Shown piece by piece: positions 36,862 through 45,176 of a stretch of 64,000 bases of DNA. The notes under the pieces are model-generated. The model worked only from the letters and a program-made list of their open reading frames with translations, was not told the origin of the DNA and searched no databases. The DNA is from Calothrix parasitica NIES-267. GTDB taxonomy: Bacteria; Cyanobacteriota; Cyanobacteriia; Cyanobacteriales; Nostocaceae. Each line of letters opens with the position of its first letter. Positions within the stretch are counted from its first letter, which is position 1. The position numbers and the translations under genes are program-made. The stretch lies in the NCBI RefSeq assembly GCF_002368095.1, contig NZ_AP018227.1, positions 3,841,256-3,905,255 of the forward strand. The letters run 5' to 3'.

Positions 36862-39399
36862 ATGAAAGGAATTGAATTTCTACCTGGATTTATCGGCAGT
36901 TTATTAATCTCAGGATTAGCACTACCAGCTTTTCCTCAAGTCACTTCCGACAACACTACAAATACAACTGTTAATCAAAGCAATAATAATTTCAATATTC
37001 TCAACGGTATTCAAAAAGGGAATAATTTATTTCACAGCTTCAAAGAATTTTCTATTCCCAAAGGTGGTTCGGCGACTTTCAATAATTCTACCGATGTTGT
37101 AAATATTATTAATCGAGTCACGGGTGGAAATATTTCTAATATTGATGGATTAATTAAAGCTTCTGGAAATGCCAATTTATTCTTAATTAATCCTGCGGGA
37201 ATTACATTTGGTGAAAATGCTTCTTTAGATATTGGTGGTTCGTTTTTAGGAAGTACTGCTGAAAGTATTTTATTTGAAGATAGGTTTAACTACAGCGCTG
37301 TTAATCCTCAAAATGAATCTTTGTTAACTATTAGTGTTCCTATGGGTTTGCAAATGGGGATTAACTCAGGGAATATTAACGCTAAAGGAAACGGACATCA
37401 ATTAATTTCCCAATCTGCCAATTTATCACCTTATATTAATCCTGGTAATGCAAATTCTTTAGAGGTAAAACCCGGTAAAACTTTAGCACTCGTAGGTGGA
37501 GATATTATCCTTGATGGTGCAATTATCAAAGCTGAAGCGGGAAGAATTGAATTAACCAGTCTTAAGGAAGGAGAAGTCAGTTTAATTCAGAGCTTACAAG
37601 GTTTTGAATTAGGTGATGCAGAAATATCTAATTCGGGAAATATTCAACTATCACAAAAAGCATTAATCGATGTGAGTGGTGCTGGAACTGCTTTTATAAA
37701 AATACAGGGTGATAGTCTTAGTATCGCAGATGGTTCGGTGGTCATGATGCAAAATCGGGGAATCCAACCAGCTGGTGATATTACCGTTAACGCGAAATCC
37801 ATTGAATTAAATGGTTCAGTTCCTAATTCAAAAGTTCGCAGCAGTTTAATGAGCGAGACAATAGCTGGAAATACTGGGAATATTAATATTAAAACCGAAC
37901 GCTTAAAAATTGCAGATGGTGCTGCACTGTTTAACCGTACTTTTGGGCTGGGAAATAACGGTTTAATTAATATTGATGCAGCCGAATCGATTGAAATTAC
38001 GGGAGTTTCAGCAATAGATCCGAATAAATTCAGTGCAATTGCTTCAGCAACCTTTTCTACGGGAAATTCGGGGAATATCCAATTATCAACCAAGAATTTA
38101 TCAGTGCTTGACGGTGCTATTATTACAGGCACAACTTTTGGTAAGGGTTCTGCTGGTAATATAAATATTAATAGTGAAATTACTCAAGTAGCTGGTTCTA
38201 ATCAAAGCGTTTTTTTCGTCAGCACAATCACCGCTAGCACATTTGACAAAGGGAATGCAGGTAATATAAATATTGATACACAAACTTTATCGATTAAAGA
38301 TTCAGGAACTATTAATACAACGAGTCATAACAGTGGTAATTCTGGCAATATAACTATTGATGCGACTAAGTTAGTGGAATTAACTGGTGGAAATCCAGTC
38401 TTCATGACTAATATCAATTCATCTGTCTTACCTGAAAGAACATCGTTAGGTCAGTTACTAAGACTACCTAAATTACCGACTGGAAATGTAGGTAATATGA
38501 TTATCAATACTCCATCTTTGAAGGTGGAGGAATATGGTTATATTGCAGTTGAGAATAAAGGTACGGGTAATGCAGGAAAATTGCAAGTAAATGCCGATAT
38601 AGTCAAATTAGAAAATATTGGTCTTTTGATTGCTCGTAGTAATTCTGGTGAAGGTGGGAATATTTTTGTAGAAGCTGATTCTTTAAAGCTGAATGACAAT
38701 AGTTTAATTACAACTGAGGCTAGTGGTGGGGGTGATGGTGGTAACATTACCATCAATACCCGTAATTCTTTAGTTATGCGTCGCAATAGTAAAATAGACA
38801 CCGAATCATTAAGTAAAGGCAATGGTGGCAATATCAATATAAATTCTCCAGTAATTTCCGGTTTTGAGAACAGCGATATCATCGCTAATGCAGTTGAAGG
38901 AAATGGTGGAAATATTAATATTACAACTCAAGGTATTTTCGGTTTAGAATTTCGCGACGAACTAACTTCAGAAAGTGATATTACAGCTAGTTCTCAATTT
39001 GGTATCAACGGTACTGTAGATATTAAAAACTTTGGTATTGACCCCAGTTCTGGTTTAGTAGAATTAGATTTAGAGTTAGCAGATTCATCACAACAAATTG
39101 CGTCTGGATGTTCTAGTAATACCGAAAATACTTTTGTCTCAACCGGAAGGGGTGGAATACCTATAAATCCTAACGAACAAGTTGATGCTAATTTGAATTG
39201 GTCGGATATTCGCGATTTATCAGAACTTGTAAAACCGAATCATAATACTGTTAAAAATACACAGATATCAAACAAACCAGCCATAGTAGAAGCAACTGGT
39301 TTTCTCCGTAATCAAAACGGAGAAATTGAACTTATTGCTTCTGGAAACACTCCTTTTGCAACGAAACAGGTTTCTGAGTGTAGCAGACTAAACACGTAA
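36862..39399 (+). CDS. TPS exoprotein 6, apparent recombinant of types
   Basis: 845 aa. Signal peptide and TPS domain are standard (NGIQKGNNLFHSFKEFSIP, NPAGITFGENASLDIGGSF). The middle matches exoprotein 2 (RGIQPAGDITVNAKSIELNG, TFGLGNNGLINIDAAESIEITGVSAIDP). After residue ~630 it changes to the type-B end of exoproteins 3, 7 and 8 (RRNSKIDTESLSKGNGGNI, VEGNGGNINITTQGIFGLEF). At the junction one rung pair is doubled: a type-A style DSLKLNDNSLITTEASGG is followed by its type-B counterpart, which explains the extra ~30 residues. This is a strong sign of recombination inside the array. Confidence 0.9.
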   Translation: MKGIEFLPGFIGSLLISGLALPAFPQVTSDNTTNTTVNQSNNNFNILNGIQKGNNLFHSFKEFSIPKGGSATFNNSTDVVNIINRVTGGNISNIDGLIKASGNANLFLINPAGITFGENASLDIGGSFLGSTAESILFEDRFNYSAVNPQNESLLTISVPMGLQMGINSGNINAKGNGHQLISQSANLSPYINPGNANSLEVKPGKTLALVGGDIILDGAIIKAEAGRIELTSLKEGEVSLIQSLQGFELGDAEISNSGNIQLSQKALIDVSGAGTAFIKIQGDSLSIADGSVVMMQNRGIQPAGDITVNAKSIELNGSVPNSKVRSSLMSETIAGNTGNINIKTERLKIADGAALFNRTFGLGNNGLINIDAAESIEITGVSAIDPNKFSAIASATFSTGNSGNIQLSTKNLSVLDGAIITGTTFGKGSAGNININSEITQVAGSNQSVFFVSTITASTFDKGNAGNINIDTQTLSIKDSGTINTTSHNSGNSGNITIDATKLVELTGGNPVFMTNINSSVLPERTSLGQLLRLPKLPTGNVGNMIINTPSLKVEEYGYIAVENKGTGNAGKLQVNADIVKLENIGLLIARSNSGEGGNIFVEADSLKLNDNSLITTEASGGGDGGNITINTRNSLVMRRNSKIDTESLSKGNGGNININSPVISGFENSDIIANAVEGNGGNINITTQGIFGLEFRDELTSESDITASSQFGINGTVDIKNFGIDPSSGLVELDLELADSSQQIASGCSSNTENTFVSTGRGGIPINPNEQVDANLNWSDIRDLSELVKPNHNTVKNTQISNKPAIVEATGFLRNQNGEIELIASGNTPFATKQVSECSRLNT

Positions 39400-39422
39400 T
39401 AACACGCTATTTAGACAATCAT

Positions 39423-39460
39423 GTTATTAGCTTAACTAATCAGGGAATTATAAATCCAGA
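39423..39460 (+). promoter_or_regulatory. TPS-array upstream element, copy 7
   Basis: GTTATTAG (one change), 11 nt, AGGGAATTATAAATCCAGA; 21 nt before the ATG at 39482. Confidence 0.6.
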
Positions 39461-39481
39461 ACACAAAAACATTTTTGTAAC

Positions 39482-41932
39482 ATGAAAGGGATTACATTTA
39501 TATCTGGATTGATCGGTGGTTTTCTAACTTCAGTAATTGTTTTACCAGCACCCGCTCAAGTAACTTCTGATAATACTACGAATACAACTGTTACCAATAA
39601 CGGTAATAATTTCAATATTCTTAACGGTATTCAAAAAGGGAATAATTTATTTCACAGTTTCAAAGAATTTTCGATTCCTACAGGTGCTTCGGCAACTTTC
39701 AATAACTCCACCGACATAGTTAATATTATCAATCGGGTTACGGGTGGAAATATTTCTAATATTGATGGATTAATAAAATCTCAAGGAAATGCCAATTTAT
39801 TTTTGATTAATCCTGCGGGGATTGTATTTGGCGAAAATGCCAGATTGAATATTGGTGGTTCGTTTTTGGGGAGTACCGCAGAAAGTATTTTATTTGAAGA
39901 TGGGTTTGAATTTAGTGCGGTAAATGCTCAAAGTGAACCGTTGTTAACTGTTAGCGTACCTTTGGGTTTGCAGATGGGGACGAATCCAGGAGCAATAGAG
40001 GTACAGGGAACTGGACATAATCTTCAACTGATTACAACAAAACAATCTTTCCCGCCGTTTACAAGAGAAACAAATCCCCGAGGCTTGATGCTACAGCCGG
40101 GTAAAACGCTGGCGTTAGTGGGTAGTGGTATTTCTTTACAAGGCGGTCAACTTAGAGCAGATAATGGACGAGTTGAACTCGGTAGTGTTGGGATTGGAAA
40201 AGTCAAGTTAAACCCAGTAGACTCTGGCTTTGCGCTTTCCTATGCAGGAGTTTCCGAGTTTCGAGATATTGAACTTAAACAAAAAGCCTTGTTAGATGCA
40301 AGTGGCTCTTTAGGTAATGATGGTATTCATATATCTGGACGGCAGGTAAGGCTGATGGGTGGTGCGGCTGGATTAGTACAAAACGCATCTTCTTCTCTAC
40401 AAGGTGGGCAGATTGTAGTCAATGCTTCAGAGCTAGTCGAACTTACTGGCACCACAACAGATAAAAAGTTTCGCAGTAACTTTACAACTGAAACTACGAC
40501 TACTGGCGCGAGTGGGGAGATCAAAATTTCCACCAAAGATTTAATTTTTCGAGAAGGTGGACAATTCGTTTCTCGAACCTTTGCACAGGGTGCTGCGGGC
40601 AACATGACATTGAATGCTTCGGATTCTATTCAGTTTTTGGGAATTTCTAGTATAAATCCACGCTTTCAAAGCAGCATTTTTGCGAATAGCGGGGGTAGTG
40701 CCACAGGAAAAGCTGGAGATGTGACACTTTCTACCGAACGCTTGATTGCTACAGACGGAGCAATTATTTCCAACGCTTCTTTTAGTTCCGGTAATGGAGG
40801 TGCATTAAAAATCAATGCCGATTTTGTAGATATTAGTGGAGTCGATCCAGTGTTCCAAGGACCGACTGATATCAGATTTGGTAGTTTTAGAGGCGGCAAT
40901 GGGGGTAGCTTGATACTTAATGCCCGACGGGTGAATGTGCGTGATGGTGCAAGAATTAACGGCACTACAATTGGTAAAGGAAATGCAGCAAACCTGACTA
41001 TCAATGCGTCTGAATCTCTTGATATCAATGGTGGTATTGTCACATCATCAGCTAGTTTTCCAGATTTTCGTAGTACCTTAAATGGATTTAATACTGACCC
41101 TACCGGAAAAGCAGGAACTATTGCCATCAAGACTAATCGCCTCACCGTTCGCAATGACGGTACGGTAACAGTGCAAAATCGTGGTCCTGCAAATGCTGGT
41201 AAACTCCAGATTGATGCAACTTCGATTAAGCTTGACAATAATGGATTACTTTCTGCTTCTACTGCTCTAGGAGAAGGTGGCAATGTTCAAATAGATGCAC
41301 GGGATGTTGTTTTGCGTCGTAACAGCTTAATTAATGCTGAAGCTGGAGGAACCGGGAGCGGTGGTAATATCACAATTAATTCTCCTATCATTGCAGGTTT
41401 AGAAAACAGCGATATTATTGCCAATGCAGTGGCAGGAAATGGCGGTAATATTAACATTACAACTCAAGGTATTTTCGGTTTGGAATTCCGCGACGAACTT
41501 ACCGAAAAAAGCGATATCACCGCAAGTTCTCAATTCGGCGTTAATGGAACAGTAGAAATCAACAATCTAGCGATTGACCCTAGCTCTGGTTTAGTAGAAT
41601 TATCCGCAACTCTTTCTGATTCATCGCAACAAATTGCGTCAGGATGTTCTAGTAACACCGGTAATACTTTTGTTTCAACCGGAAGGGGTGGAATCGCCAA
41701 AAATCCTAACGAAGCAGTTGATACAAATAATACTTGGTCGGATATTCGCGATTTATCGGCATTTCGCAAAAGAAATAATAATATTCAAGCAACACAAATA
41801 TCAAATAAGCCAGCAATTGTAGAAGCTACCGGTTTTATCCGTAATCAAGACGGAGAAATTGAACTCGTTGCGATGGAAGATAAATCTAATATTAGCAATT
41901 CCAAAATAGATTGCAGGGGTTATAGTACGTAA
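39482..41932 (+). CDS. TPS exoprotein 7
   Basis: 816 aa. Signal peptide (FISGLIGGFLTSVIVLPAPAQ), TPS domain (NNLFHSFKEFSIPTGA, NPAGIVFGENARLNIGGSF). The middle differs from the other copies (ETNPRGLMLQPGKTLALVG, FVDISGVDPVFQGPTDIRFG) and its DNA is visibly less AT-rich than the N-terminal part. C-terminal module is type B (VAGNGGNINITTQGIFGLEF). The tail ends DCRGYST rather than CSxxNT, but the cysteine is kept. Secreted; no anchor seen. Confidence 0.9.
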   Translation: MKGITFISGLIGGFLTSVIVLPAPAQVTSDNTTNTTVTNNGNNFNILNGIQKGNNLFHSFKEFSIPTGASATFNNSTDIVNIINRVTGGNISNIDGLIKSQGNANLFLINPAGIVFGENARLNIGGSFLGSTAESILFEDGFEFSAVNAQSEPLLTVSVPLGLQMGTNPGAIEVQGTGHNLQLITTKQSFPPFTRETNPRGLMLQPGKTLALVGSGISLQGGQLRADNGRVELGSVGIGKVKLNPVDSGFALSYAGVSEFRDIELKQKALLDASGSLGNDGIHISGRQVRLMGGAAGLVQNASSSLQGGQIVVNASELVELTGTTTDKKFRSNFTTETTTTGASGEIKISTKDLIFREGGQFVSRTFAQGAAGNMTLNASDSIQFLGISSINPRFQSSIFANSGGSATGKAGDVTLSTERLIATDGAIISNASFSSGNGGALKINADFVDISGVDPVFQGPTDIRFGSFRGGNGGSLILNARRVNVRDGARINGTTIGKGNAANLTINASESLDINGGIVTSSASFPDFRSTLNGFNTDPTGKAGTIAIKTNRLTVRNDGTVTVQNRGPANAGKLQIDATSIKLDNNGLLSASTALGEGGNVQIDARDVVLRRNSLINAEAGGTGSGGNITINSPIIAGLENSDIIANAVAGNGGNINITTQGIFGLEFRDELTEKSDITASSQFGVNGTVEINNLAIDPSSGLVELSATLSDSSQQIASGCSSNTGNTFVSTGRGGIAKNPNEAVDTNNTWSDIRDLSAFRKRNNNIQATQISNKPAIVEATGFIRNQDGEIELVAMEDKSNISNSKIDCRGYST

Positions 41933-41966
41933 TCCTACTGTTTATCAATAAAAGTAGTGAAATTTG

Positions 41967-42004
41967 GTTAAATTTTTACAAAATTAGGGAATTATAAATC
42001 CAGA
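41967..42004 (+). promoter_or_regulatory. TPS-array upstream element, copy 8
   Basis: The first box is degraded (GTTAAATT), the second is AGGGAATTATAAATCCAGA; 21 nt before the ATG at 42026. Confidence 0.5.
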
Positions 42005-42025
42005 ACACAAAAAAGTTTGTTAGTT

Positions 42026-44983
42026 ATGAATATCAAAGGGATTGCATTGCTAAGAGGATTTATCGCTGGTTTAATAACTTTGGGTATTACTCTACCGGTC
42101 AATTCTCAAGTTACTTCTGACAACACTACCAATACAACTGTTAATATCAACGGTAATAATTTCAATATTCTCAACGGTATTGAAATAGGGAATAATTTAT
42201 TTCACAGCTTCAAAGAATTTTCTATTCCTCAAGGTAGTTCGGCAACTTTCAATAATTCTACCGATGTCGTCAATATTATTAATCGAGTAACCGGTGGAAA
42301 TATTTCTAATATTGATGGATTAATTAAATCTCAAGGTAATGCAAATTTATTTTTGATTAATCCATCAGGTATTGTATTTGGTGAAAATGCCAAATTAGAT
42401 ATTGGTGGTTCGTTTTTAGGAAGTACCGCTGAAAGTATTCTATTTGAAGATGGGTTTAACTATAGCGCTATAGATTCCCAAGCAACACCATTGTTAACCG
42501 TGAGCGTACCTTTGGGATTGCAGATGGGAAGTAATCCAGGGGTAATTAATAATCAAGGAGCCATACTCGAAGTTAAAAGTGGAAATACTTTGGCATTAAT
42601 TGGAGGAGATATTAACCAAACTGGAGGAGAATTACGTGTCGCTGGTGGAGGTGGACGTATTGAATTAGCTGCTTTGGATGATGATAGCCAAATCAACCTC
42701 AAGCCAGTCACTGGTGGATGGGAATTAGATTCGAGTAACAGCGAAAGCTTTCAAGATATTCAATTAACTCAAGAAACACTTGTAAATGTTAGTGGTGCAG
42801 CTAGCGCTTCGATTAATATTGCTGCCAGAAATTTTACCCTCAGCGATAATTCCAAATTCCAAGCAGACAATCGGGGTGAAACATCCGGAGGAAGCATCAC
42901 AATTAATGCCACTTCATCAATCTTTGTTGGAGAAAATAGTGCGATTAAAACACAAACCAATGGCTCGGGTAATGCCCCAGATATACTGTTTTACGCCCCT
43001 AAGATAAGCCTTGCTAACAATGGAGATTTAACTTCTATAGCTGAATCAGGTTCTGGGAATGCTGGTGCGATCGCTCTTGAAGGGCAAGAAGTAAATATTT
43101 TGAACTATCCTGAGTATGAATTACCCTTCATAAGTGATATCGTCTCACTGACCTTTGATCGAGGTGATACAAGTAATATCAATATTGTTGCCGACAGCAT
43201 CCTCCTTGATAGTGGGGCAGTCACCAATATCACCAAGGGTGAAGGAAACGCTGGAACTACCAACTTTAAAGCTAAAAGCATAAATATACTTGCTGGGGGT
43301 GGAAATGTTACTGCACAAGGATCTGGAAATGGAGGTGAATTGAATTTTATCGCCGAAACTTTCTATTTGGATGGTGACGGTGGGTTTAGCGGCAGCTCTT
43401 CCGGAAGCGGTAGAGCTACAAATATCAACATCAGTGCGACACGCTCAATCATCATGCGGGGTGACACAGGCTTCGGTACCAGCGCATTTAGCAGCGGAAA
43501 TGCGGGAAACATAAACTTTAAGTCAGATTATATCGAAATAGCTGATAGCGAAATAAACAGCCGCACGGAAGGTTTAGGTAATGCTGGAAATATTAATCTA
43601 TCAGGTAAAACCATCAAATTCCTCAATGGCGGACACTTGAATGTCACAACTAAAGCTAGCGGCAACGGTGGGAATATTAGCATTAAAGCAGATACGGTTG
43701 AATTTAACGGCGAACCGACTACAGGCACCTTTAGTGACAAAAATACGGGTCTTATTAGCAGTGTATTGCCAGATGTTGAAAATCCCAATGCCATAACTGG
43801 TAATGGGGGAAATATTGATTTGAGTGCTTCATCTTTAGTGATTCGCGATGGTGCGTTGATTAGCGCCAGTACTTCAGCAGGAGCGGGTAATGGCGGTAAT
43901 ATTAACATTGACGTAAACCGCTTGGATATCTTAAATGGCGGACAGGTAATGAATTTGACTCGAAGTGCGGGCAATGCAGGAATCACTACAGTAAATGTGG
44001 GCGATGGTATTCTTGTTTCTGGTAGCGATGAAAACCACCAAGAGCGGCAATTAGCCTATGCGCCCGCTCCAGCCTTTACGGATATAGAATATAACATCGG
44101 ACCGTCAAGCGGCATTTTTGCCAATAGCACTGAAGCTGCTTCTGGTAATGGTGGTAATCTCAAGATTACTGGCGGTACCTTGAACCTAGAAGACAAAGCG
44201 AAAATAACTGTTAGTTCCCAAGGTACTGGTAGTGCTGGTAGTTTTAGTGCAACTCTAAATACCCTGCGTCTGGATGAACAAGCTAGCCTAGAAGCTGAGT
44301 CGGTTGCTGGTAGTCAAGGCAATTTATCTTTTAACCTTAATCAAGCTTTGATTTTACGTCGAGACAGCAAAATTACTACTAATGCTATGGGTATTGCTAA
44401 TGGTGGTAATATCACAATAAATTCACCTATAATTGCTGGTTTTGAAAATAGCGATATTATCGCCAATGCTGTAGAAGGAAATGGTGGAAAGATTGACATT
44501 ACAACGAGCGGTATTTTCGGTTTAAAATTTGGCGATAAATTAACTCAAGAAAGTGATATAACAGCAAGCTCTGAATTCGGAATGAACGGTACCGTAGAAA
44601 TCAATAATGTTAATATTTACCCCAGTTCTGGATTAGTTGAATTACCCTCAGAAATAACCGATTCATCACAACAAATTAGTACCGGTTGTTCAAATCAAGG
44701 AAATAATAGTTTTATTGCAACCGGAAGAGGTGGAATTCCACGAAACCCCAGCCAATATTTGTATTCAAATAGAACTTGGTTGGATATTCGTAATTTATCT
44801 TTATTCCCTAGGACAAATCAAAATAATAATACTGCTGAAAATATACAGATATCAAACAAACCAGCAATTGTTGAAGCAACTGGTTTTATCCGTAATTCCA
44901 AGGGAGAAATTGAACTTGTTGCTGCTCAAAATACTCCTTCAAGAATAAAGCAAGTTACCGACTGTAGTGGGAAATATACGTAA
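42026..44983 (+). CDS. TPS exoprotein 8 (longest copy)
   Basis: 985 aa from the ATG at 42026; the upstream in-frame TTG is ignored because MNIKGIALLRGF fits the other copies. Signal peptide (LLRGFIAGLITLGITLPVNSQ), TPS domain (NPSGIVFGENAKLDIGGSF) and type-B C-terminal module (VEGNGGKIDITTSGIFGLKF). The middle is about 170 residues longer than in the others and mostly unrelated to them (GGDINQTGGELRVAGGGGRIEL, SINILAGGGNVTAQGSGNGG). The GHNL step after the TPS domain seen in the others is missing. It is the last array member; the CHAT gene follows after 193 bp. Confidence 0.9.
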   Translation: MNIKGIALLRGFIAGLITLGITLPVNSQVTSDNTTNTTVNINGNNFNILNGIEIGNNLFHSFKEFSIPQGSSATFNNSTDVVNIINRVTGGNISNIDGLIKSQGNANLFLINPSGIVFGENAKLDIGGSFLGSTAESILFEDGFNYSAIDSQATPLLTVSVPLGLQMGSNPGVINNQGAILEVKSGNTLALIGGDINQTGGELRVAGGGGRIELAALDDDSQINLKPVTGGWELDSSNSESFQDIQLTQETLVNVSGAASASINIAARNFTLSDNSKFQADNRGETSGGSITINATSSIFVGENSAIKTQTNGSGNAPDILFYAPKISLANNGDLTSIAESGSGNAGAIALEGQEVNILNYPEYELPFISDIVSLTFDRGDTSNINIVADSILLDSGAVTNITKGEGNAGTTNFKAKSINILAGGGNVTAQGSGNGGELNFIAETFYLDGDGGFSGSSSGSGRATNINISATRSIIMRGDTGFGTSAFSSGNAGNINFKSDYIEIADSEINSRTEGLGNAGNINLSGKTIKFLNGGHLNVTTKASGNGGNISIKADTVEFNGEPTTGTFSDKNTGLISSVLPDVENPNAITGNGGNIDLSASSLVIRDGALISASTSAGAGNGGNINIDVNRLDILNGGQVMNLTRSAGNAGITTVNVGDGILVSGSDENHQERQLAYAPAPAFTDIEYNIGPSSGIFANSTEAASGNGGNLKITGGTLNLEDKAKITVSSQGTGSAGSFSATLNTLRLDEQASLEAESVAGSQGNLSFNLNQALILRRDSKITTNAMGIANGGNITINSPIIAGFENSDIIANAVEGNGGKIDITTSGIFGLKFGDKLTQESDITASSEFGMNGTVEINNVNIYPSSGLVELPSEITDSSQQISTGCSNQGNNSFIATGRGGIPRNPSQYLYSNRTWLDIRNLSLFPRTNQNNNTAENIQISNKPAIVEATGFIRNSKGEIELVAAQNTPSRIKQVTDCSGKYT

Positions 44984-45006
44984 TAATACTACATTTTTTT
45001 TATTTT

Positions 45007-45044
45007 GTTAGTAGAAAAATAAATCAGGGAAAGATAACTTCAGA
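45007..45044 (+). promoter_or_regulatory. TPS-array-type element upstream of the CHAT gene, copy 9
   Basis: GTTAGTAG, 11 nt, AGGGAAAGATAACTTCAGA. Same spacing between boxes as in the array, but 132 nt before the start because a hairpin repeat (45106-45144) lies between. Suggests that the CHAT gene is or was expressed with the array genes. Confidence 0.5.
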
Positions 45045-45105
45045 AATCAAAAGAAAATTCTCGTTAAAAATTCACATATAGCAGCTTTCAAACGAACACC
45101 TAAAA

Positions 45106-45144
45106 CACCCCTCTCCTTGATAAGGAGAGGGGCTGGGGGTGAGG
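45106..45144. repeat. CCCCTCTCCTT hairpin repeat
   Basis: Arms CCCCTCTCCTT / AAGGAGAGGGG followed by CTGGGGGTGAGG. Related copies at 56980-57011 and 60607-60659. Confidence 0.75.
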
Positions 45145-45176
45145 TTTATCCGTAAACAGTTATCAAAATTATTGCT

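Noticed and set aside
25645..44983. S-layer (SLH) proteins
   Set aside because: Although similar proteins are often labelled S-layer family, I see no SLH motifs; the TPS domain defines them.
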